From Actinomycetota bacterium (GTDB lineage: Bacteria; Actinomycetota; Acidimicrobiia; Spongiisociales; UBA11373), in assembly GCA_030688105.1 (NCBI GenBank), contig JAUYIV010000194.1:1-12186 (forward strand): a stretch of 12,186 nucleotides of DNA, written 5' to 3'. A program made the position numbers and the translations under genes. The first letter of the stretch is position 1. Each line of letters opens with the position of its first letter. Shown here one piece after another: positions 1 through 5,994 of the stretch. The notes below the pieces were generated by a model, which ran no database searches, was not told the DNA's origin, and saw only the letters and a list, made by a program, of their open reading frames with translations.

Positions 1-247
1 CCCGCGTCGCAGTCTCGAATCCCTCCCACCCGGTGCGTCCCGGCTCATTGACGTGGACCTGGGTGTCGACGAGCGCCGGGGTGATCGCCCGGTCCCTGTG
101 ATCGATGACCGGGGCATCGCCGTCCTCGTCGTGGGGCAGGATCGCGGCGAACCGTTCGCCCTCGATGAGGATCGTCGCGGGAATGAGGTCGTCGCCGATG
201 AGGACGCGGGTGCTGCGGACGGCAGAGCGCGCAGGCGATTCGGGCAT
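1..247 (-). CDS. allB: Allantoinase, N-terminal part (runs off the left edge)
   Basis: Only the first 82 codons are in the window. Allantoinase opens the allantoin ring to allantoate in the cytoplasm, a step in purine nitrogen recovery. The visible part has the N-terminal beta-sandwich typical of cyclic amidohydrolases (residues 1-55), then the start of the metal-binding barrel with NEPGRTGWEGFETATR, a hallmark of allantoinases rather than dihydroorotases or hydantoinases. The usual metal motif DTHVH reads DTQVH here, so the first zinc-ligand histidine appears to be glutamine. ATG at 247 is chosen because a TAGCGT -10-like hexamer lies 7 bases upstream, fitting a leaderless message; there is no Shine-Dalgarno. 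The neighbouring cytosine deaminase supports a nucleobase-degradation role. It could be a related amidohydrolase with altered chemistry, since the remaining metal ligands lie outside the window. Confidence 0.78.
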   Translation of the reverse strand, partial: MPESPARSAVRSTRVLIGDDLIPATILIEGERFAAILPHDEDGDAPVIDHRDRAITPALVDTQVHVNEPGRTGWEGFETATR

Positions 248-254
248 CAGGGGG

Positions 255-260
255 ACGCTA
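255..260 (-). promoter_or_regulatory. Candidate -10 element for leaderless allantoinase gene
   Basis: On the minus strand TAGCGT matches TANNNT and ends 7 bases before the ATG at 247. This is the spacing expected if transcription begins at the start codon. No convincing -35 box is visible. Confidence 0.4.
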
Positions 261-310
261 TCAAGGGTCAAGCGACAGGTGCCGAGTCCACGCGTCGCGT
301 TGACCTGCCG

Positions 311-757
311 CTACTCCCCGATGTCTTCGTTCCACAGCTCGGGGTACTCGGCGATGAACTCCTCCATGAGCGCGACGCAGCGGGCGTCATCGACGACCAC
401 CACCTCGACTCTCCGCGAACGGACATGGTCCTCCGGTCCGCGGAAGGTTCGGTTCTCGCCGACGACGATCCGGGGTATCCCGTAGAGGAGGGCCGCCCCG
501 CTGCACATTTCGCACGGCGACAGGGTGCTGTAGAGCGTCGCCCGACGGTAGGTCGACGCCGGGAGGCGCCCGGCCCGCTCGATGGCGTCCATCTCGGCGT
601 GGAGGATGGCGCTGCCCTCCTGGACCCTTCGGTTGTGCCCCCGGCCGACGATCTCACCGTCGACGACCAGCACCGATCCGATCGGGATACCACCCTCGTC
701 GCGCCCGCGTTCGGCCTCCTCGACGGCTTCATCGAGAAAACGCGAATCGTCGGTCAC
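311..757 (-). CDS. Cytosine deaminase-like nucleoside/nucleobase deaminase (yeast Fcy1 type)
   Basis: A 148-residue zinc deaminase of the CDA fold, predicted to convert cytosine to uracil in the cytoplasm. Zinc and catalytic residues are H53 and E55 (HAE) plus C82 and C85 (PCEMC). It resembles yeast cytosine deaminase along its length: GRGHN (38-42), LYGIPR (91-96) and the C-terminal WNEDIGE. By recalled alignment, yeast pocket residues N51, F114, W152 and D155 correspond to N42, F105, W142 and D145. This argues for a free base rather than tRNA adenosine (TadA) or a nucleoside. The GTG at 757 is preferred over an in-frame TTG at 781, because the TTG lies inside a tandem repeat and adds residues absent from relatives. 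It follows the membrane-protein gene after a repeat-filled 123-base spacer and precedes allantoinase. Guanine deaminase activity cannot be excluded. Confidence 0.82.
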   Translation of the reverse strand: MTDDSRFLDEAVEEAERGRDEGGIPIGSVLVVDGEIVGRGHNRRVQEGSAILHAEMDAIERAGRLPASTYRRATLYSTLSPCEMCSGAALLYGIPRIVVGENRTFRGPEDHVRSRRVEVVVVDDARCVALMEEFIAEYPELWNEDIGE

Positions 758-775
758 AGCAAGAGTCTCGCAGCC

Positions 776-810
776 AGTCAAGAGTCAAGAGTCGAGAGTC
801 GAGAGTCAAG
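776..810. repeat. Heptamer tandem array A1, AGTC(A/G)AG x5
   Basis: Five consecutive 7-base units: AGTCAAG, AGTCAAG, AGTCGAG, AGTCGAG, AGTCAAG. On the minus strand the units read CTTGACT or CTCGACT, so the array repeats a TTGACT hexamer resembling a -35 box upstream of the deaminase gene. Whether this matters for transcription is unknown. A weaker two-unit relative, TCAAGGG TCAAGCG, lies at 261-274. Confidence 0.9.
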
Positions 811-816
811 ACGTGC

Positions 817-850
817 TTCTTGGTTCTTGATTCTTGGTTCTTGGTTCTTA
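817..850. repeat. Heptamer tandem array A2, TTCTTGG x4.9
   Basis: Units TTCTTGG, TTCTTGA, TTCTTGG, TTCTTGG and a final TTCTTA. Read in reverse complement, array A1 gives CTTGACT, close to this array's CTTGGTT and CTTGATT rotations. A1 and A2 are therefore roughly inverted copies separated by six bases, and plus-strand RNA could pair them with G-U wobbles. Confidence 0.9.
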
Positions 851-851
851 C

Positions 852-879
852 GGCAACGGGCAACTGGCAACGGGCAACC
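852..879. repeat. Heptamer tandem array A3, GGCAAC(G/T/C) x4
   Basis: Units GGCAACG, GGCAACT, GGCAACG, GGCAACC. The array is in the same 7-base phase as A2 (35 bases between their starts). The unit GGCAACG is the same as that of the array at 5932-5952 up to rotation. A1, A2 and A3 together fill almost the whole spacer between the deaminase and membrane-protein genes. Confidence 0.9.
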
Positions 880-880
880 C

Positions 881-1471
881 TCACAGCGGTGACGCGTACG
901 CCCCGGGGTCCTGGTCGGCTTCGTCCTGGGCGCGCCGCACCAGGTCCATGTACTTCGAGGCACCGAGGATTTGCCGGTCGAGCAGCGCACCGAGATGCTC
1001 GACCGTGTATGCGGTGGCTTCCTCGAGGTGCACGTCGATGTCGGCGGCTTCCTTGACGTACATCAGCCGTGTCCAGTACGAGTTCACCACCACCGTGAGG
1101 AAGGATTGGACGACGCTGTTTCGTTCTAGCGCCGCCAGCGGGCGCATGTACAGGAGAATGGCGAACAGCAGCACCGACATCGCCGCGACGGCGGCGACGA
1201 GTCCGGCATGGGCCCAGTCGTACCCGGCCTCGGGCACATCGGTGGCGATCCTGATGGCGGCGGTCATCGCGCCGAGGGCGATCATGAAGACGACGAGGAA
1301 GAGCCACTTCATGGTGGTGAAGGCGAATCGCTGGCTGCGGGCGGCGCGGAGGAACTCCTCCTGGTTCGCCTGGAGGATCGACCGGGCGAGCGCCTCCATC
1401 CCCTCGGGCCCGCCGGTCACGGCGCGCAAGGGCTCGATGTCGGCAGGCTGCGGTGCGTCGGTCCTCGCCAT
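881..1471 (-). CDS. Two-helix membrane protein of unknown function
   Basis: A 196-residue protein not confidently assigned to a family. A polar, helical N-terminal part (1-53) is followed by two strongly hydrophobic segments at about 55-75 and 88-109, joined by a short loop. The C-terminal part (about 110-196) is amphipathic and rich in Ala, Glu and Leu, probably cytoplasmic helices. There is no signal peptide. The overall plan (helices, a two-helix hairpin, then a helical tail with PLAALERN after the second membrane segment) faintly recalls TRADD-N-associated membrane domains, but this is only a resemblance. The ATG at 1471 has a good Shine-Dalgarno, GGAAGGG, 7 bases upstream. The gene follows pncB on the same strand after 57 bases, so it may be read with the NAD-salvage operon. 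Nothing in the sequence shows a functional link. Confidence 0.8.
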   Translation of the reverse strand: MARTDAPQPADIEPLRAVTGGPEGMEALARSILQANQEEFLRAARSQRFAFTTMKWLFLVVFMIALGAMTAAIRIATDVPEAGYDWAHAGLVAAVAAMSVLLFAILLYMRPLAALERNSVVQSFLTVVVNSYWTRLMYVKEAADIDVHLEEATAYTVEHLGALLDRQILGASKYMDLVRRAQDEADQDPGAYASPL

Positions 1472-1528
1472 GAGTCGACCCTTCCGTATGGGCGACCTTC
1501 GCCGCCTGGGCCGGAATCTAGTGACCCC

Positions 1529-2860
1529 TCAGTGCTGCGAAGACAACTCGTCTGCGAGCGTCTGGAGCCGCGTCGAGCGGTCGACGCGCCAGGGAGGTTC
1601 GGCCGGGCCATCCAGGCGGCGGAGCTCAGTCGGGAGTGCATCGATCGCCGCGATCGCAGAGTCCCTGATCGAGGCGAGGGCGGGTGACGTTCTGGTTCGC
1701 CGTCCGCCGGCGACGACCTGCGTGAGGAGCGGGCGGCCTTCGATCGGCTCGTCCTCGAGCGCGATGACGTCTCCGTCGCCCTTGCGGAACACCTGCTTGA
1801 TGCCCGGGAGGTTCGCTTTGCCCGGCGATGTCTTCATCACCGGGCCTGCGGAGTCGTGCACGAGCTTGTAGATGACGTCGAGGCTGGGCGCATCGGAGCT
1901 CGTCATCATGCTGGTGCCGACCCCGAAGCCGTCGATCGGGGCCCCGGCGGCCAGCAGCTCGGTGATCCGGTGTTCGTCGAGGCCACCCGAGGCGAGGATT
2001 CGGATCGCCGCGAGGCCGGCCGTGTCGAGCACATGTCGCACCTCGCGGGCGAGCGCGGCCAGGTCCCCGGAGTCGAGCCGCACCGCCGAGACCGTGATCC
2101 CTTCCTCACCCAGCCGAGGGGCGATCTCGGCCACGATCCGTGCGCCCTCGACCGTGTCGTAGGTGTCGATCAGTAGCACCGCATCGTTCGGAAACGCCCT
2201 GGCGAAAGCGTCGAAGGCGGCTCGTTCGTCGTCGTGGGCCAGCACGTAGGAGTGGGCCATGGTTCCCGCCACGGGAATCCCGTAATGGAAGCCGGCGGCG
2301 ACCAGCGAGGTCGCTGAGGCGCCGGCGATGTAGGCGGCCCGGGCCCCTTTCAAGGCGGCATCGGCGCCATGGCTTCGGCGGGCGCCGAAGTCGACGAAGT
2401 CATGCCCGGCCGCGGCGATGTGGACCCTCGCCGCCTTCGAGGCGATGAGAGTCTGGAGCCCGACCGCGTTGAGGAGGAACGTCTCGAGGATCTGGGCCTG
2501 GATCAGCGGCGCGGTCACACGGAGAATGGGCTCTGCTGCGAAGACGACGGTGGCTTCGGGCACCGCCCACACGTCGCCTTCGAACCGGAGGTCGCGGAGG
2601 TGATCCAGGAACCCGGTCGAGAACCGGTCGAGGGTTTCGAGGTAGGCGATCGCTCTCTCATCGAACCGGAGATCCTCCAGGAAGTCGAGGGCGTCCTCGA
2701 GCCCGGCTGCGAGCAGAAAGTTCCGCTCGGCGGCGAGGTGCCTGACCCACAACTCGAACGTGGCCGGCTCGGTCATCCCCTCGCGGAAGTACGCGTCGGC
2801 CATGGTGAGCTCGTACAGATCCGTCACGAGAACCGCCGAAGGCCCCGAGATCCATTTCAA
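1529..2860 (-). CDS. pncB: Nicotinate phosphoribosyltransferase
   Basis: This cytoplasmic enzyme joins nicotinate and PRPP to give nicotinate mononucleotide, the committed Preiss-Handler step of NAD salvage. The 443-residue length is normal for the family. Motifs in order are TDLYELTMADAY (13-24), LNAVGLQTLIASKAARV (130-146), DFGARRSHG (157-165), GTMAHS with H203 as the likely phosphorylated histidine, DTYDT (232-236), RLDSGDL (261-267), SGG (291-293) and GVGT (313-316). The start is taken as TTG at 2860, which overlaps the pncA stop in TTGA and implies translational coupling. A GTG at 2827 is possible but would leave only one residue before TDLYELTM. No Shine-Dalgarno is evident. It follows pncA directly, so the two enzymes act in sequence. 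No truncation or missing catalytic residue is seen. Confidence 0.96.
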   Translation of the reverse strand: MKWISGPSAVLVTDLYELTMADAYFREGMTEPATFELWVRHLAAERNFLLAAGLEDALDFLEDLRFDERAIAYLETLDRFSTGFLDHLRDLRFEGDVWAVPEATVVFAAEPILRVTAPLIQAQILETFLLNAVGLQTLIASKAARVHIAAAGHDFVDFGARRSHGADAALKGARAAYIAGASATSLVAAGFHYGIPVAGTMAHSYVLAHDDERAAFDAFARAFPNDAVLLIDTYDTVEGARIVAEIAPRLGEEGITVSAVRLDSGDLAALAREVRHVLDTAGLAAIRILASGGLDEHRITELLAAGAPIDGFGVGTSMMTSSDAPSLDVIYKLVHDSAGPVMKTSPGKANLPGIKQVFRKGDGDVIALEDEPIEGRPLLTQVVAGGRRTRTSPALASIRDSAIAAIDALPTELRRLDGPAEPPWRVDRSTRLQTLADELSSQH

Positions 2861-3447
2861 CGGACGGTCACACCGGCCTCTCGCATTGCCGCGGTCGCCG
2901 CCTCGCCGTCTCCTGGTGCGAGGTCGACTGCTCGCATCCCATCGGCGAGCACGATGGTCTCGTACCCGAGCCGTGCGGCGTCGAGGGCGGTTTCCTTCAC
3001 GCAGTAGTCCGTCGCCACGCCGACGATCACGACCCGCTGGACGCCGCGATCGGCCAGCAGTCGGTGGAGGCGAGTCGGCGTCGTCGCGTCGGGGTCCGTC
3101 GGGTCCCTGACGGAGAACCCGCTGTATCCGTCTTCACCCCCGGTTCCCTTGCGGACGATTGGGGCGTCATCGACGACCAACAGGGTGGGGTGGAACTCCG
3201 CGCCCCACGACTCGCCGATGCAATGCAAGGGCCACAGTCCCCCGTCCTTCTCGAAATGCGGTGTGGAGAACGGATGCCAGTCTTGCGTGTACACCACCAC
3301 CGAACCCGCGCTCTCGGCCTCGGCGATCCGTTCGTTGACGAAGGGGATGATCGCCTCGGCTCCCGCCACCTCCAGGGTGCCGCTGGGGTCGACGAAGTCG
3401 TTCTGCATGTCCACGACGAGGAGAGCGGTCTTGCCGTCGAAGGTCAT
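2857..3447 (-). CDS. pncA: Nicotinamidase (isochorismatase superfamily)
   Basis: The enzyme hydrolyses nicotinamide to nicotinate and ammonia in the cytoplasm, feeding PncB. At 196 residues it is of normal size. The catalytic triad is D13 (VVDMQNDF), K100 (IVRKGT) and C149 (VATDYCVKETA). The metal ligands D56, H58 and H64 lie in QDWHPFSTPH. WPLHCIGESWGAEFHP (72-87) is typical of nicotinamidases and separates the protein from plain isochorismatases. Its ATG overlaps the stop of the HIT gene by 4 bases (ATGA), and its own stop overlaps the pncB start by 4 bases. This is a tightly coupled three-gene operon. All active-site residues are present, so assignment is secure; pyrazinamide is a known side substrate of the family. 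Confidence 0.96.
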   Translation of the reverse strand: MTFDGKTALLVVDMQNDFVDPSGTLEVAGAEAIIPFVNERIAEAESAGSVVVYTQDWHPFSTPHFEKDGGLWPLHCIGESWGAEFHPTLLVVDDAPIVRKGTGGEDGYSGFSVRDPTDPDATTPTRLHRLLADRGVQRVVIVGVATDYCVKETALDAARLGYETIVLADGMRAVDLAPGDGEAATAAMREAGVTVR

Positions 3448-3836
3448 CGGATGACCCCGTTGATCCGCGCCGCGGTCTCGGCGAGCCGGCCCTTGGCATC
3501 GGCGTCGATCGGCGGAAAGGGCACGTCGCCGAGAGTGTTCGTCGGGATCAGGTGGATGTGGGCGTGGGGCACCTCGTACCCCACGACCAGCACCACCACC
3601 CTGGCGCAGTGCGTCACCGCCTTGAGGGCGGTCGAGACGCGCTGCGCCGCCGCCCAGACCGCCTCGTAGTCCTCCTCGGGGAGATCGAACAGATAGTCGA
3701 CCTCGCGTTTTGGCACGACCAGGGTGTGCCCCTCCTGCCGCGGGTTGACGTCGAGGAAGGCGAACGTGCGCTCATCCTCGTACACCTTGTGGGAGGGAAT
3801 CTCCCCGGAGATGATCTTGGAGAAGATCGTGGACAT
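3444..3836 (-). CDS. HIT-family nucleotide hydrolase
   Basis: A 130-residue histidine-triad protein, probably a cytoplasmic purine nucleoside phosphoramidase or adenylate hydrolase of the Hint branch. It starts with the characteristic IFSKIISGEIPSHKVYED (4-21), continues with EGHTLVVPKRE (35-45) and ends with the triad HAHIHLIP (H91, H93, H95; H93 would be the nucleophile). The segment before the triad is HCARVVVLVVGYEVP, whereas Hint proteins usually have an NxGxxAGQ-like stretch there, so substrate preference may differ. It is the first gene of the operon with pncA and pncB. A role in cleaving adenylylated intermediates or waste of NAD metabolism would suit this position but is an inference. 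A -10-like TACCCT six bases before the ATG and no Shine-Dalgarno suggest leaderless expression. Confidence 0.93.
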   Translation of the reverse strand: MSTIFSKIISGEIPSHKVYEDERTFAFLDVNPRQEGHTLVVPKREVDYLFDLPEEDYEAVWAAAQRVSTALKAVTHCARVVVLVVGYEVPHAHIHLIPTNTLGDVPFPPIDADAKGRLAETAARINGVIR

Positions 3837-3842
3837 GGAGAA

Positions 3843-3848
3843 AGGGTA
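3843..3848 (-). promoter_or_regulatory. Candidate -10 element of the HIT-pncA-pncB operon
   Basis: TACCCT on the minus strand, then six bases (TTCTCC), then ATG. It matches TANNNT with the spacing seen at several other starts in this window. No clear -35 was found. Confidence 0.5.
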
Positions 3849-3895
3849 CGCGCCTTCGGGGGGCTCAGGTGATCGACAATCGCTGCGGACTGCCG

Positions 3896-4768
3896 CTACT
3901 CGATCTGGGTTCCGATCCCCAGCTTCGCCGCCTCTGCGAGCGCGGCTGCGCCTGCCGCCACGTCCTGGCTGGCGATTCCCACCGATTTGAAGAGAGTGAT
4001 GTCGTCGAGGGCCCTCTGGCGGACCCGACCGGCGAGGAGGTCGGCGATCGTGCCCTCCGGGCGAACTCCGGCCCGGAGGATGTCGCCGGCTTCGGCGGCT
4101 GCCGCCTCGACGTCGTCGATGAAGACTCGTGCCGAGCGGACCACCGCGGGCGGGATCTCACACATCTCGGGGGTGAACGCCCCGATGGCATTCACATGCG
4201 TCCCCGGTCGCACCGCCGCCGGGTCGAACAACGGCTCGCGGCTCGGCGTCGCCGTCGTCACGACATCGGCGGCTTCGACCGCCTTCGACGGATCCCGTGC
4301 CACCTCGCCGCCGACGCGGGCAGCCAGGGCGGCGGCATGCGCCGGGTCCCGAGACCAGACGAGCACGCCGAGAATGGGGCGCACCTCCTTGACCGCCATC
4401 ACCTGGTCGAACGCCATCGCGCCCGCCCCGAGCATCGCCATCGTCCGCGTGTCGGGCCGGGCGAGCAGCCGTGTGGCCAGGCCCGCCCCGGCGGCGGTCC
4501 GAATCGCGGTCAGCGTCGGCCCGTCCACCAGTCCGGCGCACCTCCCCTGTGCGTCGAAGACGGCGACGATCCCGAAGGGCCGTCCGGGCACGGTGGAGAC
4601 CACCTTGACGCCGGTGGTGCCCGCCACCCTGCCCGGCATGAACAGCGAGGCGCCGAGCCGGATCCGGACCGGAGTCTCTCGGTCCTCTCCGAACGCGGTT
4701 TCCATCGCGGTGATCGCCGCCGACATCGACAGCGCGTGGCGCGTGGTGGCGGCGTCGAGGAAGAGCAC
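3896..4768 (-). CDS. Ornithine cyclodeaminase/mu-crystallin family protein
   Basis: A 290-residue NAD(P)-dependent enzyme of a family that includes ornithine cyclodeaminase, archaeal-type alanine dehydrogenase, ketimine (pyrroline-2-carboxylate) reductases and mu-crystallin. The N-terminal substrate half carries VKVVSTVPGRPFG (54-66), with the conserved lysine K55, and TAIRTAAGAGLATRLLA (87-103). The Rossmann half begins with the dinucleotide motif GAGAMA (114-119). VFIDDVEAAAAEAGDI (215-230) and TLFKSVGIASQDVAAG (258-273) are family signatures. It is slightly shorter than the usual 310-330 residues. The GTG start at 4768 is favoured because TAACTT lies exactly six bases upstream (leaderless) and because MLFLDAATTRHALSM fits the family N terminus. 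The substrate cannot be told from sequence, and the neighbours give no clear pathway. The gene is divergent from the GNAT gene. Confidence 0.9.
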   Translation of the reverse strand: MLFLDAATTRHALSMSAAITAMETAFGEDRETPVRIRLGASLFMPGRVAGTTGVKVVSTVPGRPFGIVAVFDAQGRCAGLVDGPTLTAIRTAAGAGLATRLLARPDTRTMAMLGAGAMAFDQVMAVKEVRPILGVLVWSRDPAHAAALAARVGGEVARDPSKAVEAADVVTTATPSREPLFDPAAVRPGTHVNAIGAFTPEMCEIPPAVVRSARVFIDDVEAAAAEAGDILRAGVRPEGTIADLLAGRVRQRALDDITLFKSVGIASQDVAAGAAALAEAAKLGIGTQIE

Positions 4769-4774
4769 TTGCCG

Positions 4775-4780
4775 AAGTTA
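4775..4780 (-). promoter_or_regulatory. Candidate -10 element for leaderless OCD-family gene
   Basis: On the minus strand TAACTT is followed by CGGCAA and then GTG at 4768. This helps choose the GTG start. Confidence 0.5.
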
Positions 4781-4853
4781 CCCGTAGCCCGATGCCAGTC
4801 GAGCTTCTCCCCCGAGTGGGAGTCCCCGAGGCTTCCGTGGGTTCTGCCGGTCT

Positions 4854-4867
4854 GCGGTGAGCGGTGA
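4854..4867. repeat. Two-unit heptamer repeat GCGGTGA
   Basis: Two perfect adjacent copies of GCGGTGA upstream of the GNAT promoter. The unit differs by one base from GCGGTCA in the array at 11077-11118. Two units alone could be chance; the shared period of 7 is what makes it worth listing. Confidence 0.5.
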
Positions 4868-4878
4868 GGGGTCGGCTC

Positions 4879-4884
4879 TATTCT
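4879..4884 (+). promoter_or_regulatory. Candidate -10 element for leaderless GNAT gene
   Basis: TATTCT is followed by CTCCCC (six bases) and GTG at 4891. This spacing marks GTG 4891 as the start rather than the in-frame ATG at 4864, which would lie upstream of the promoter element. Confidence 0.55.
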
Positions 4885-4890
4885 CTCCCC

Positions 4891-5970
4891 GTGCCCTCAC
4901 TCCCCGAACCGATCCGCCATGTCCGCTTCCGCCACTTTCGCGGTGAGGACGACTACCCCGGCATGGTCGGGGTGCTCGATGCCACCAAGCGCGCCGACGG
5001 CATCGACCGGTCCGACACCGTCGAAGGGATGCGCAACTACTACTCGAACCTCACCAACTGCGATCCCCTCACCGACATCTTGATCGCCGAGACCGACGAG
5101 GGGATCGCCGGCTACTCGCGCGTGACCTGGTGGATCGAAGAGGCCACGAATGTGAAGGCCCTTCTGCATGTCGGGTGGGTGATCCCCGAGGTAAGGGGCA
5201 TCGGCGTCGGGACGGCGATGCTCCGCTGGTGCGAGGGTCGGCTCCGTGAGATGGTGGCCGACAAGCCGCATGATGGCCCGACGACGCTCCAATCGTTCTA
5301 CGACGAGGGGGAGACCGCCCGGAGGGCGGTTCTCGAGGCCGAGGGATATTCACCGACCGAGACCTATGCCGAGATGACCCGGTCGCTCTCCGAGCCGATT
5401 CCCGACCTCCCACTTCCCGAGGGCATCGAGATCCGGCCAATGACCGCCGCCGACGCGCCCGTCGTCTGGGCCGCCGACAAGGAGGCGTTCCGCGATCATG
5501 TCGGGTACAGCGAGCCGAGCGAAGCGGATTACCGCGAGTTCATTGGATCTCCGAACTTCGATCCATCGCTCTGGAAGGTCGCCTTCGATGGCGACACCAT
5601 CGCCGGGCAGGTGCTCAACTACGTCGACCGGCACGGAAACGAAGAGTTCGGCCGGCAGCGCGGCTACACCGAGAGCATCTCGGTGCAACGTCCGTGGCGC
5701 GGCAAGGGGGTCGCCCGATCCCTCATCGCAGAGAGCATGCGCATGTTCCGCGAGATGGGGATGACCGAGGTCGCTCTTGGCGTCCACACGACGAACCCGA
5801 CCGGCGCCTTCCGCCTGTACGAAGGCTTGGGGTACCGGGTGGTGAGCCGGAGTCATGAGGTGAGAAAGCCGTTCGGAATGAGCCGTTACCCGTTTCCCGT
5901 TACCGGTTACCCGGAGGAGCAGACTTCACGCGCAACGGGCAACGGGCAACGGGTGACGGGTGACGGGTGA
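4891..5970 (+). CDS. Tandem GNAT-family N-acetyltransferase
   Basis: A 359-residue cytoplasmic protein with two GNAT folds. The first (about 9-165) has the acetyl-CoA loop in VIPEVRGIGVGTAML (97-111). The second (about 177-325) has SVQRPWRGKGVARSLI (264-279), followed by NPTGAFRLYEGLGYRVV (302-318), the usual end of the fold. Two-domain GNATs of this kind include mycothiol synthase MshD, but MshD-specific identity is not claimed and the acceptor is unknown. The GTG at 4891 follows a -10-like hexamer by six bases. The last 28 or so codons lie largely in 7-base tandem repeats (5885-5912 and 5932-5970), giving a low-complexity tail (YPFPVTGYPEEQ, then ATGNGQRVTGDG) beyond the normal end of the fold. 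The gene converges on the lipoprotein gene, with 24 bases between their stops. Confidence 0.9.
   Translation: MPSLPEPIRHVRFRHFRGEDDYPGMVGVLDATKRADGIDRSDTVEGMRNYYSNLTNCDPLTDILIAETDEGIAGYSRVTWWIEEATNVKALLHVGWVIPEVRGIGVGTAMLRWCEGRLREMVADKPHDGPTTLQSFYDEGETARRAVLEAEGYSPTETYAEMTRSLSEPIPDLPLPEGIEIRPMTAADAPVVWAADKEAFRDHVGYSEPSEADYREFIGSPNFDPSLWKVAFDGDTIAGQVLNYVDRHGNEEFGRQRGYTESISVQRPWRGKGVARSLIAESMRMFREMGMTEVALGVHTTNPTGAFRLYEGLGYRVVSRSHEVRKPFGMSRYPFPVTGYPEEQTSRATGNGQRVTGDG
5885..5912. repeat. Heptamer tandem array B1, GTTACCC x4
   Basis: Units GTTACCC, GTTTCCC, GTTACCG, GTTACCC, inside the 3' end of the GNAT gene. In reverse complement and rotated, the unit is GTAACGG. This is one base from both GCAACGG and GTGACGG, the two units of array B2, so B1 is an inverted relative of B2. 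Confidence 0.88.
5885..5957 (+). terminator. Possible hairpin between convergent GNAT and lipoprotein genes
   Basis: The 17 bases 5885-5901 are complementary to 5941-5957 at 15 positions, one more being a G-U wobble in plus-strand RNA, with a 39-base loop. No T-tract follows. It may slow or end transcription of the GNAT gene or may simply be a by-product of the inverted repeat arrays. Confidence 0.35.
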
Positions 5971-5977
5971 CGGGTGA
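5932..5977. repeat. Heptamer tandem array B2, GCAACGG x3 then GTGACGG x3
   Basis: Three perfect GCAACGG units are followed, without loss of the 7-base phase, by three perfect GTGACGG units and a partial GTGA. The array covers the last 39 bases of the GNAT gene, including its stop, and enters the spacer. Confidence 0.93.
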
Positions 5978-5994
5978 ATCCCGCCTCGCGCCGG

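Noticed and set aside
311..757. tRNA adenosine deaminase TadA
   Set aside because: The C-terminal WNEDIGE and the pocket residues match cytosine deaminase, and TadA tRNA-binding features were not seen.
776..879. CRISPR-like array
   Set aside because: Units are 7 bases long with no spacers, and no cas genes are present. It is a simple tandem repeat.
834..1871. Long open frame on the plus strand opposite the membrane protein and pncB
   Set aside because: It runs antisense to well-supported genes, has no family resemblance, and is a usual by-product of high GC content.
4807..4822. CTCCC/GGGAG inverted repeat between the divergent OCD and GNAT genes, as an operator
   Set aside because: Five-base arms are expected often in such GC-rich DNA, and nothing else supports a regulator site.
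3869..4867. 332-codon plus-strand frame opposite the OCD-family gene
   Set aside because: Its Arg/Gly/His-rich composition looks like an antisense shadow, and the minus-strand gene has intact family motifs.
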